From Monosporascus cannonballus (taxonomy: Eukaryota > Ascomycota > Sordariomycetes > Xylariales), in NCBI GenBank assembly GCA_004154925.1, contig QJNS01000266.1:42810-106809 (forward strand): a stretch of 64,000 bases of DNA, read 5' to 3'. This document shows, piece after piece, positions 39,944 to 49,873 of this stretch. The first letter of the stretch is position 1, and every line of letters starts with the position of its first letter. The notes beneath the pieces were generated by a model. It saw only the letters and a list, made by a program, of their open reading frames with translations, made no database searches and was not told the DNA's origin. The translations under genes and the position numbers were made by a program.

Positions 39944-42290
39944 GAAAAAAGCACCCCTTAATAAAAAAAAGTAATAAAGTTTATAAGGAACGAGATTAAA
40001 TCTTACCTTTTTTAAGGTGTTAATAAAGTTTTTTTGCCATAATAATAATAGTTTTTTTAAGCCGTACAGGAATTTCTTAATCCGTAAAATTTTGTTATAA
40101 TATAAATACTTTAAAGATATTTTTATATATACGTTATAAAGGAAATTCGTATAAACGAAAACGTTAATAACTTTATATTATATAAATTCTAAATTAAATT
40201 AGGTTACGATAACGATTAATACTTAAAAAAACTTTTTAATAAACGTAAACGCATATATATTATTATATGCGTTTTTTAGTTATTAATTATTACGTATTAT
40301 AAATTATATTTTGTATTTTGACAATTAACCGTTTTTACCTAATTTATATAGATATATTTCTATATATTTTTAAAAACAATTTTAATAAAAAATTAATTAA
40401 CGGTTTCGTAGCATTAAACATTTTTATAACTTTATAAATAGGAATTTTCGACTTTTAAAACTTTTTATTTTAACGGATATATATTTAGTTTTTTATAGTT
40501 TTACAGCGGTAGAAATAAGTTACGTTTCTATATCCGGTTTTGTAATTTGGATATTTTTTTATATATTAATTAATTAACATTTTTTCGATTAAGGTAACGC
40601 GTATTTCAGATTATTAATTGTTTTAAATTTTCGCAATTTACTGGCTGATTATTAATTATATTAATAAAATAAGTTTTACGTTTTACGTTAAATACGGATT
40701 TTTATATTGTATAATCGTATTAAAAATTATATTTTTCAATATAAAACGTACGGTGAACTTTTTTTTACCCGTAAGATATTTTCGTTTTTCACTGTTATTT
40801 TGGGTTAAATAATATCATAAAAACTTAAGGTCACTTTTATTCTTTTAATATAATAATCGTAATAATTACTAAAATAAACGTTGAAAAAATAGTTTAAGAA
40901 CTAGAAATAATTTAAATATAATAGTTATATAAAAATGATTAACTTTTTGTAAATAAGTTTATTTTTATATATCCTATACGTTTTTTATATCAATGTTGCT
41001 TTATTTCATAATTTTCGATTTAACCGATATTTAGAATATTCCATTTATTTATATATATATATATATATTTAAGGAATTTGTAATCTAATTAAATATAAAT
41101 ATTTATTAAAGAATGCGTTATAATTTATTTTCGTTAATATAAAAAGGTTAATTTTTAAAATTCTTAATATCTCCGGAAAAATAATTTTTTCGTTAAATTA
41201 TATATTTCGAATAATAATAACCTTATTTATTAAATAGTTTTAAATTTCGTAAATATTCGTTAATCGGTAATCGACAAAATAATTAATTCAAGTTTTTAAG
41301 TTTAATTTTTAAAACCTTTATTTTTTTCCATAATAATTTTCGTTATAAAGTAAATTATATAGCCGTAAATCTATATATAAACCTATTAAGGCTTATAATC
41401 AAATATTATTATATTATTTTTATATATCAAGTAAATATAATAAATCTTATACAGAATTTACTAAAATAAAACGTATTTAGGTATTCGGTTACATAAATAT
41501 ATTATCGTTTTTAAAATATATATAACCAATAATAATAATAGTTTAACGTTATTTTATACTACGATCGTTTTTTTATTTATATTTTCTAAATATTTTATAT
41601 TCTCGTTCTAAGTTTAGGAATAAATATTAAAAGTTTTAATTTATTATTAAAAAAATTAATTACAATATATTTCGAAATAAATAATTTTTGGAAATTTCGT
41701 TAATATATTCGATTACTTACGAAAAACACTTATTTTAATTTTTAAAAATATTTAAAAGATATCGGAATATATTAATTAAAATATTTTATTTTTAGTTTTT
41801 AAAATAAATATTTTAAATATAGCTTAAATATCTATGGATAACGAACATTATACATTTATATTTTTCCGAGTTTTCTTTATAATCCGTAAAATTAACGGCT
41901 ATTTTTTGGCTTAATTAAAAAACTTCTTTTTTGGATATATAATATATTTATCTTTTAGCTTTTATTTTACTACAAATTTAATATTCGACCGTCGTAGGGC
42001 CTTTTAATCGTATTTTTTTTAAATAAAATTAAAATTAAACGATTATTTTTAAACTTAAATAATTTAAACTTAGATATTATACAATTTTATTGTTAATATA
42101 TAATAATTTCGTAATATTTAAATTAAGGTTTTATTTATAAACCGTAAATATTATATGAAAAATTATTATGTCGATATTTTAAAAATGAATTAATTAAATG
42201 TATTTATTAACGTATAATAATTTGATTATATTTATTTTAAATAAAATTATTAATTGTTTTATTATTTTGTTAATAGTTTTTTCGAAATTA

Positions 42291-42578
42291 TTAGAATAAT
42301 ATTAAATTATATATAAAATCCTTATAATAAGTTATATTATATAAATCTAATATTTTTGTATCATTAAAGTTTCCAAATAATATATATATTTTTTCGTAAT
42401 TTTTAATTAGGACGAAATTATTATTTACGTATATTTTATCGTCTTCTTTAATAGATTTATAATTGAGAAACTTATTAATCGTATTAAATATATATATCGT
42501 TAATTTTAGGTTTAAAATAAAAAAATTCCTTAAGGGATAAAACGAAACGTTTATTGTATTATACGCGTAATTAATCAA
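42291..42578 (-). pseudogene. Copia protease/pre-integrase region remnant
   Basis: A 95-codon open stretch on the minus strand. Its second half (KEDDKIYVNNNFVLIKNYEKIYI, then KILDLYNITYYKDFIYNLILF) follows the pattern of the copia region between protease and integrase: (K/V)YVGNN, GxGxVxI, LxNVxYxxxxxxNLxSF. Glycines and aspartates are replaced by N, E or I as RIP would do. The protease loop itself appears as IFNTIN and is uncertain. Confidence 0.5.
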
Positions 42579-43925
42579 AAAATACGTTAATATTCGTTTT
42601 ATTTCTTTTCAGAATTATTTCGTCTTTTAAATAATTAATTTTTTATACCCTTTAATAGCTGGTTAATTTTTTCTTTTAGAAATTAATGAAAGATTATTTT
42701 ATTTTTTATATAAGCCATTATAATTTCGTTAAAACGGAAATTTTTTAAAACTTTATTTAAAAAAATATAATAACATTAAACTAATTCTTTATAAAGATAT
42801 ATGTAAATCTTATAATAAATACTCTAAGCAACTGATTCGTTATATTTTTATTTATTATTATTTTAATCCGAATATAAACCTTTATAGCTATTTCGTTTTG
42901 GAATTTGCTTTAAGGGTTTACCTCGTAATTATTAATTAATAAATTAGGTTTTGTTTTAATTAGGGTTATTTTAATAAAATTTACGAAAACCTTATAAAAA
43001 ATCGGAAATATTACTTTAAAACTTTTTGATAGTTATTAATAAATTATAATTTAATAATCCAAAATATTAATAATTATTTTTTAATAATTAATTAACTCGT
43101 TATTGATTTTAAATTTTTTTATTATTTGAAAAATAATTATTTAAATACTTATAATTAAGGCTAATACCGTATATAAATTATTAACTTATATAATAATTAT
43201 TTTCGTTTTTGAAATATTATATTATTATCTTAAAACTATAATTTCGTATTATTTTATAATTTATTTATTTAATTCTTTTATTAATTTGAGAATTTGCTTT
43301 AATTATTTATAATACTGTCGTTAAATATTAATGAAAAATTTATTATTATATATTTTGCTTAATTTAATTAACTTAACGTATTATATTCGTAAATCTTTTT
43401 CAAAAAGGAAATTTATTTTTTAAATTATAAAAAATATAAATACTAAAACTTATTTTATAAGATTGTTATAATGTTTGTAAAAATTTTAGTATTTACGATT
43501 TTTATAAGTATATGCCGTAAAATCTTAATTATAAGCTTATTTATTTTCGGTCGTTATTTTAAAAATATTTATTAGATATTTTATAAAATTAATTTTTTCG
43601 GTAACTTTTCTGAATAATAAGGATAATAATAAGGTATTAAAATACGCCGTATAGCGAATTCATCTGTTGGAATAAAAAGTTATATCAGATTTTATTAATT
43701 TAATAAGTTATAAAAGTAATTAATCAAAATCGATAAAATCCCAAATATCAAACATATACGTTTTAAATTGGAATTCGCCCTTAAAACGGTCCTAATTCTT
43801 AAGTTCTTTATAAATAATTAAGGATATTAACGGTACGGTCGTTATTATTAATATATAGCTTATATCCTTTTAATAATAATTAATTAATAAATATATTTAC
43901 GACTTAAACGAATAAAACTTTTAAT

Positions 43926-44089
43926 TATTAGATATAAGAAATATTAATTGCATTATTGTATTCCGCTAATTGCGTACGTTCTCGTAACGCGTACCACTTT
44001 TGAGTAACTTAGCAACGGAATATACATGTTCCGATCAGAAGGTGACCTTTCCGTATTTGGTGTGCTATAGCACACCTGGCTAGCTGACA
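43926..44089 (-). repeat. Right (5') LTR of the copia element
   Basis: Partner of 38,693-38,852. Its inner half is AT-shifted (TATTAGATATAAGAA), while its outer half is nearly normal (GGTGTGCTATAGCACACCTGGCTAGCTGACA read to 44,089), so mutation fades out inside this LTR. Confidence 0.85.
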
Positions 44090-44864
44090 CTTACCAATTC
44101 CAGTTTTTCAAACCTACCATCTATTGTAGTTAGAACCAGAGAACCAGAGTATATGACTTTTAAAGATTGAGCGTATTCAAAATGTCTTAGACTGCCGCTG
44201 AAAAGTTGTTTACAATGCAGCGAATATCGATAAGCGGCCGGATGCCCTCGAAAAGTGAAGATATCTTTAGCAGGGCCGTCTTGTCCAACAAGGGGGAGTT
44301 GTCCTGATGATGACGTTACCCCGCTAGAGCCCTGTATCTACTAGGTATCCGTAGGGCCCATATATGGAACGGTGGTGGGGCGCTGGGGGGGGCCCACCCG
44401 CTCTTGGTTCTTATCGCCACAGCACTTGCCTTCCTCAAGGCCTCTTCGATGATCGTTTCTATGGACTAATTGTCTTACTTTTCAAATTTGGTTCAAAAAT
44501 CTATTCCCAACAAGGACCTTCTTCTCCGTCGCTTTGCTGACAAATTAGACAGGTTGTACATATTGCTGCTGTTCAACGGGAAGGCGAATGCGGTTAATGT
44601 AGGACAACTTGCAAGCTTCCTAAGGTCGCCGCCACTCTATCTACCTAGGTACTCAGCCGTTATACTCACCTGCTACTTATACGTATAAAATCTCATCTTA
44701 AGACGTTCACTACAACATTTTTTACCTCGTAATATCACGTTACTCCCTAGAACAGGCATACGAAGCCCTCCCGTGTCCCCTTTGCTTAGGTTGTGTTTGC
44801 GATACCTTGAGTATTCCGCAGTCCACTCTACGGTAGGAGGATTATAGGGTCAAACCCCCCCTAC
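44090..44864. other. GC-normal spacer upstream of the SelO gene
   Basis: About 775 bp of balanced composition. It begins with the CTTAC copy left by the copia insertion and should contain the SelO promoter. I see no TATA box at a convincing distance and no other gene. A 72-codon open frame at 44,470-44,688 has no motif. Confidence 0.5.
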
Positions 44865-46838
44865 ATGCGTTTCCACGAAATCCTGAGCGGAAGCCTCACC
44901 CCCCAGATACGAATCGCGCAAATGACGTCGAACCACTCCCTACAGGTCGCCGCGACAAACGGCAGCGGCGCATCCATAAACGATATACCCAAGTCCTGGA
45001 GCTTCACGTCGAAGCTGCCGGCCGACCCGTTGTTCCCCACGCCCGCCGACTCTCACAAGACGTCACGGGACCAGATACGTCCGCGGCAGGTCCGCGACGC
45101 CCTCTACACGTGGGTGCGCCCGCAGCCCGTCGCGCGGCCACAGCTGCTCGCCGTGAGCCCGGCCGCGATGAGCGACCTCGGGATCCGTGAGGGCGACGAG
45201 CACACCGAGGACTTCGTGGACACGGTCGCGGGAAACAAGATCCATGGCTGGGACGAGGAGGGAAGCACGGGCGGATACCCGTGGGCGCAGTGCTACGGCG
45301 GCTTCCAGTTCGGCCAGTGGGCCGGGCAGCTCGGCGATGGCCGCGCTATCTCGCTGTTCGAGACGACGAACCCGAGCTCGGGCGTCAGGTACGAGTTGCA
45401 ACTGAAGGGCGCGGGGTTGACGCCGTATAGTCGCTTTGCCGACGGGAAGGCCGTGTTGAGGAGCAGCATACGTGAGTTCGTCGTCAGCGAGGCCCTCAAT
45501 GCGCTGGGTGTGCCGACCACGAGGGCGCTGAGCCTGACGCTCCTGCCTGAGGTCAAGGTGCGTCGCGAGACGATCGAGCCCGGTGCCATCGTGGCGCGTT
45601 TTGCGCAGAGTTGGCTGCGCATCGGCACGTTCGATCTCCTACGCGCGCGGGGTGATAGAGATCTCATCCGCAAGCTGGCGACGTATGTTGCCGAAGACGT
45701 CTTCGGTGGCTGGGAGAACCTACCAAGCCGCCTCGAGAATCCGGACGCCGCCGCCGACTCTCCTGTGCCGGGACGCAATGTTTCTGCCGATGGGATCGAA
45801 GGACCTCCCGAGTCGGCCGAAAACCGCTTTACGCGCCTATTCCGAGAGATTGTGCGGCGCAACGCACTCACAGTCGCCAAGTGGCAAGCATACGGGTTCA
45901 TGAACGGGGTGCTGAATACCGACAACACTTCCTTATTCGGACTGAGCATAGACTACGGCCCATTCGCCTTCATGGACAATTTCGACCCCACGTACACGCC
46001 CAACCACGACGATTATGCCTTGCGATACAGCTACCGCAACCAGCCGAGTATCATCTGGTGGAATCTGGTGCGACTGGGGGAGGCACTAGGCGAGCTTATA
46101 GGGGCGGCGTCACGAGTCGACGATGAAACCTTCATCAAAGACGGGGTCAAAGAAGAGGAAGCCGACGAGATCATCAAAAGAGCCGAGAAGATCATCACGC
46201 AAGTCGGCGAGGAGTACAAGGCCATCTTCTTGGGGGAGTACAAGAAGTGCATGACCGCCAGGCTCGGCCTGAAGAATTTTAAGGACAGTGACTTCGACGA
46301 GCTCTTCAGCGACGTCTTGGACAGCATGGAAGCTCTGGATCTGGACTTCAACCTCTTCTTTCGTCGACTCAGCAACGTGAAGCTCAGCGAGCTCGAGACG
46401 GAAGAGGCGAGGCAGGAGAAGGCCGGCGTCTTCTTTTACCAAGACGTCCTCACGGGCAAGGGAGGCGACGAGGGGGGCCGGAAACGGGTCGGCGAGTGGC
46501 TCGACAAGTGGCGGCAGCGCGTCCTCGAAGACTGGAACGACGGACAAGCGCTTTCCGAGGAGCAGGATCAGGAGAGGATGCGGGCCATGAAGAAGGTCAA
46601 CCCCAGCTTCATCCCCAGGGGCTGGATCCTTGATGAGGTGATCAAGAGGGTGGAGAAGAACGGCGAGAGGGACGTGCTCGACCGGATCATGCACATGTCG
46701 CTGCACCCGTTCGAGGACGGCTGGGCCGGGCGTACGTTCGCGGGAAAGGCGTACTCCGGCGACAGGGACGAGGAGACGCGGTGGACGGGCGACGTGCCCA
46801 GGACGGGCAGGGCCATGCAGTGCAGCTGCAGCTCTTGA
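44865..46838 (+). CDS. Protein adenylyltransferase SelO (UPF0061/YdiU family), mitochondrial
   Basis: SelO enzymes have a flipped kinase fold and transfer AMP to Ser/Thr/Tyr of target proteins; the yeast member Fmp40 is mitochondrial and linked to redox control. This 657-residue intronless gene shows the family blocks in order: YELQLKGAG with ATP-binding Lys181, the SIREFVVSEAL helix with Glu204 (23 residues on, as in bacterial SelO), RFAQSWLRIGTFDLL, and GVLNTDNTSLFGLSIDYGP with Asp353 as likely base and Asn354 and Asp363 as metal ligands. It ends CSCSS, with Cys655 in the third-last position where vertebrate SelO has selenocysteine. Met20 is an alternative start. The first 19 residues hold few arginines and make a weak targeting signal, so mitochondrial location is inferred from the family. 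It is the first intact gene beside the transposon block. Confidence 0.95.
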   Translation: MRFHEILSGSLTPQIRIAQMTSNHSLQVAATNGSGASINDIPKSWSFTSKLPADPLFPTPADSHKTSRDQIRPRQVRDALYTWVRPQPVARPQLLAVSPAAMSDLGIREGDEHTEDFVDTVAGNKIHGWDEEGSTGGYPWAQCYGGFQFGQWAGQLGDGRAISLFETTNPSSGVRYELQLKGAGLTPYSRFADGKAVLRSSIREFVVSEALNALGVPTTRALSLTLLPEVKVRRETIEPGAIVARFAQSWLRIGTFDLLRARGDRDLIRKLATYVAEDVFGGWENLPSRLENPDAAADSPVPGRNVSADGIEGPPESAENRFTRLFREIVRRNALTVAKWQAYGFMNGVLNTDNTSLFGLSIDYGPFAFMDNFDPTYTPNHDDYALRYSYRNQPSIIWWNLVRLGEALGELIGAASRVDDETFIKDGVKEEEADEIIKRAEKIITQVGEEYKAIFLGEYKKCMTARLGLKNFKDSDFDELFSDVLDSMEALDLDFNLFFRRLSNVKLSELETEEARQEKAGVFFYQDVLTGKGGDEGGRKRVGEWLDKWRQRVLEDWNDGQALSEEQDQERMRAMKKVNPSFIPRGWILDEVIKRVEKNGERDVLDRIMHMSLHPFEDGWAGRTFAGKAYSGDRDEETRWTGDVPRTGRAMQCSCSS

Positions 46839-48619
46839 TCCATTGATCGCGAACAAGAATGCGAGTACGAAAAAAAAAGGGGGGGGACGGAACCTTGTAC
46901 CCTTGGATATTACGGCGTAAATATCATCTCGAGTTTTGTAATAGATCGCCGACCTTTCAAAAATGTTGCATATCACGATGCCACAACGCCCTGTCTTACT
47001 TGACCAAAATTGCCACTTAGAGCGGGATTACGTATGTATTGCTGTCCCAGCCTCAATCATCGATTGGGCGCTGAAACGCTGTAATCGTCGTGATAGGAAG
47101 TACAAAAACTTCGCAGAATACGGGCTCCATTTGCGTACGAGCACGAAGACGTTAAAGCCGAATTTCGCGAATAATGGCAGCATCGGCCCACTTCGCGCTT
47201 GGGGGCTGCCTCTACGTACTTCCGCACAATCTCCTCCTACCCATCACAGGAGCCAGATTACTGTAAGGCGCAGCCCCGACCGAAATATCGAAATCATGTG
47301 ATTCGACATCAAACAAACATGCAAGTGAATGAGCACAATTCTTACGTTGTCTTGTCTCCCTTCCCCCCTGAAACGTAGCGTAAGCGACTCTTCAAACTGC
47401 GAACGACAGCGAGCTAACAACATATGCCGAACTTGCCGGAGGAGCCGCTGAGACAAAGAGATGTGCATGCATCCGGTAGCACAGTAGGGTGCCACAAGGC
47501 GCTAACGCCCATTCCCCGGGACCGGGCACCCCCCGGTGCCACCCAGCTGGGGGGCGCAAAACCCCACATCGCAGGAGCCGGAGGAAAAGCCAATGAGAGG
47601 CCCCAATGGCTCGCAGTTCGTTGGGTTTCTTCGAGAAGTCCCTCAAGCCTCCTTCAACATAGCTACGTAATGAATTTCTCACTATTGTTGGGCCTTCTGA
47701 ACTTGTGCTCTAATAAGTGCCAATGGAACAGGTAAATTATCACCTAGGTAGAGAGCGCAGGTTTGGAGTCTTCTGAACCTTCTCTTATCTGTGCAATTGA
47801 CGTCTCACAACTGTCTCGTGGCCGCAATCGAATCTCAGCGGTACGGGTTACTGGCGAAAAGTCCGACTCCGGTTCGCATGGCGCTTGCGTTGGTTCTTGT
47901 TCCGTGACGTGGGCGGCGGCAAGCTGACGCCCAGGACATGACGAGGAAAAAGAGGGCGGGGAGGGGCGAGCAACCCGAGGGGAATCAATCAATGAATCAA
48001 TCAATTAACCAACCCACTTAAGATGAATCGCGGCCTGTCGCATGGCCGCGCTTTTCTTGTCCAACCAGTGGAATGCACCGTACATATGATGAATTTTCTT
48101 AAGAAGCCAAAGAGCCAACAACCGTGGAAAGAAACCGGCGATCCGCTTGCCAAGGTGCCCAGCAAAAAGGAAATCACTAGGTTGTCAATTAACATCCGAG
48201 CCCCGTCTTGTCCGAGTTTGGTCGTACCTATTTACCAAGGGACGTACCTGTGCATACGTCGTATTTTCGTTCAAAGTTACGAAGGAGGCACCTATCCGAA
48301 ATCTCAAATCCAATACCCGCCCCCCCAAGTGCTGCTCCGCTTATCACAAGTTCACCACTCCATGCTTTCATACTTTTCGCTATCTCACACCTTCTTAATA
48401 TTTACCTTCCCTACAGTCCCTCTTTTCCCTTCGCCCTTCCGCTCGTTATCTACGCAACGATATAAGCGATCTCTATAGATTCCTGAGCTTTCCGAGGTCT
48501 CGAGCAATTCTTCATTTCTTGGGCGGTGGATCTGGATTGGTACATTTGATGAGGATATCGTAATCAATTGTGCGTCATTGAAGGCGATCCACGGGCGCGC
48601 AGCGTCCAACACCAACAAA
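46839..48619. other. Intergenic region, no supported gene
   Basis: About 1.8 kb. An A9-G8 homopolymer pair (46,870-46,886) follows the SelO stop codon. Several open frames of up to 151 codons (for example 48,023-48,478 plus) have no motif and no splice context. The pyrimidine-rich 48,380-48,480 fits the promoter or leader of the next gene. Confidence 0.5.
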
Positions 48620-49873
48620 ATGAGTCCCAATTTCACAATCGGCATCCTCGAGAGGGCGCGGGACGCAGCATCCAATGGCCTTATAAGACGAGCAGAAAAG
48701 AGCGAAGATATCGTGACATTAGCTCAGGTGCTCAACGACTTACCCGATGACCTGATCTGGTGGCTTGCGCTCGCTGCTCTGAACTGCCTGGTCTTCGTTC
48801 CACCAATAATATTCGTACGTCATCTATCTTAGGTCTTCTCAACCCAGGGGGGCGTATCTCCTTTTATGCGCTGCATCGAGTGCTGACAAGGTCGTCATCG
48901 TGAACAGCTATCGTATAGCGTGAATAGCTTATGGCCAGTTCTATGCATCGTCGAGGACGACGCGCCGCCGACGTACGAACGGATAGCTCTGCAGGACAGG
49001 GACGCCGATAAGGAAGACGAGGGCGAAAAACCGGAGGCGTCACTCCTCGCCGACGAAGCGGGCGGGCCGGCGTCAGAACCTCCCGTCACGACCGATCTGC
49101 GCCGTCTGAACCGCATGCTCTACGACATTACCGGCTGGCCGTCGCTGCTCCGCGGTCTGCGGCCGCACATGTTCTTCAACCTGTCCGTCACCGTCCTCAC
49201 CACCGTCATGACTTCGATCCCATTCCTGCCGAGGGTCCTCGGCATCGCCGCCGCACCCCTGGCCGTGGTGCAGCTGTACACGGCCTGGGTGCACATCGCC
49301 ATCGCTGCGCCGAGCCCGCAGCCATTCTACCGGCGCTTCCCGCCCTTCGCGACCGCCTTCCGCGCCACCGCGCTCCCCACGGCCGTCATGTGGTTTGCCG
49401 TGGGAGTCGCTCAGGAGCTGCCCCTGCAGCTGTTCGGACCCCTGGGCATCGAGACGTGGGACCCGACGGGCTCCCCGGGCGTCGGGCTCGTGCTGCCCTG
49501 CTTCGACCTGCTTAATCGGCCCGGCGACTTCCTCAAGATTCTCGCCCTCCTCGCCGCCTGGCTGCTACCCTTCCTGCTGTTCGTCATCCCCGCCCACGCC
49601 GTCCTGACCCGCGTCCAGGCGTCGCTGCTGCCCGCCGGCGAGCGCACCGTCGTCCCCTTCGACCGCTCCTTCCGGGGCCTGCGCGAGGACGGCCAGGAGT
49701 ACGTCGGCATGCTGCAGGCCTTTCGGTCGTTCTCGCGCGCCTCGTGGCTGCGCCTCGCCGTGCTCTACCTCAAGATGTTCTCCATCACGCTCGCGGCGGC
49801 CATCTTCATGAGCGCGGCCGTCGGCATCCAGATCATCATCGTCTGGAGCAACCTCAGGAAGAAGGGGGAATAG
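48620..49873 (+). CDS. Multi-pass membrane protein of unknown function, one intron
   Basis: Join 48,620-48,814 and 48,908-49,873 gives 386 residues. The 93-nt phase-0 intron has GTACGT, branch site GCTGAC (48,882) and acceptor GAACAG. I chose ATG 48,620 (ACAAAATGAGT, good context) over the in-frame ATG at 48,578. Exon 1 ends within a hydrophobic segment (IWWLALAALNCLVFVPPIIF, residues about 46-65) that continues into exon 2. An acidic loop (about residues 80-115) follows, then further hydrophobic stretches, including FLKILALLAAWLLPFLLFVI and a last one near MFSITLAAAIFMSAAVGIQIII, for roughly six membrane spans, and a basic tail. Such proteins are common as uncharacterised products in Sordariomycetes; I know of no assigned function. 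GC-rich third positions support coding. Confidence 0.85.
48815..48907 (+). other. Intron of the membrane-protein gene
   Basis: 93 nt, GTACGT...GCTGAC...GAACAG. The length is a multiple of three, but the intron contains in-frame stops (one ends at 48,832), so retention would truncate the protein at about 70 residues. Confidence 0.85.

Larger units (their letters stand above)
38693..44089 (-). mobile_element. Full-length Ty1/copia retrotransposon at the AT/GC border
   Basis: Direct LTRs (38,693-38,852 and 43,926-44,089) start TGTCAG and end CTGACA or their mutated forms. The pentamer CTTAC flanks both ends exactly (38,688-38,692 and 44,090-44,094). On the minus strand a protease-side open stretch (42,291-42,578) precedes the reverse-transcriptase motif (39,932-39,943), with about 2.3 kb between them for integrase: the copia order of integrase before RT. 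The total of 5.4 kb is a normal copia size. Stops and asparagine replacements show it is dead. Its right edge lies 775 bp from the start of the SelO gene. Confidence 0.88.

Noticed and set aside
1..44089. Possibility that the AT-rich block is mitochondrial DNA or a centromere
   Set aside because: It holds nuclear LTR and Fot1 transposons with target duplications and RIP-type changes and joins nuclear genes directly. A centromere cannot be excluded from sequence, but nothing specific supports it.
46110..46976. 288-codon open frame antisense to SelO, with a 218-codon one at 45,293-45,949
   Set aside because: Shadows of a GC-biased coding sequence; the SelO frame carries all conserved motifs.
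48023..48478. 151-codon open frame upstream of the membrane-protein gene
   Set aside because: No motif, overlapped by open frames in other phases, and it ends in pyrimidine-rich leader-like sequence.
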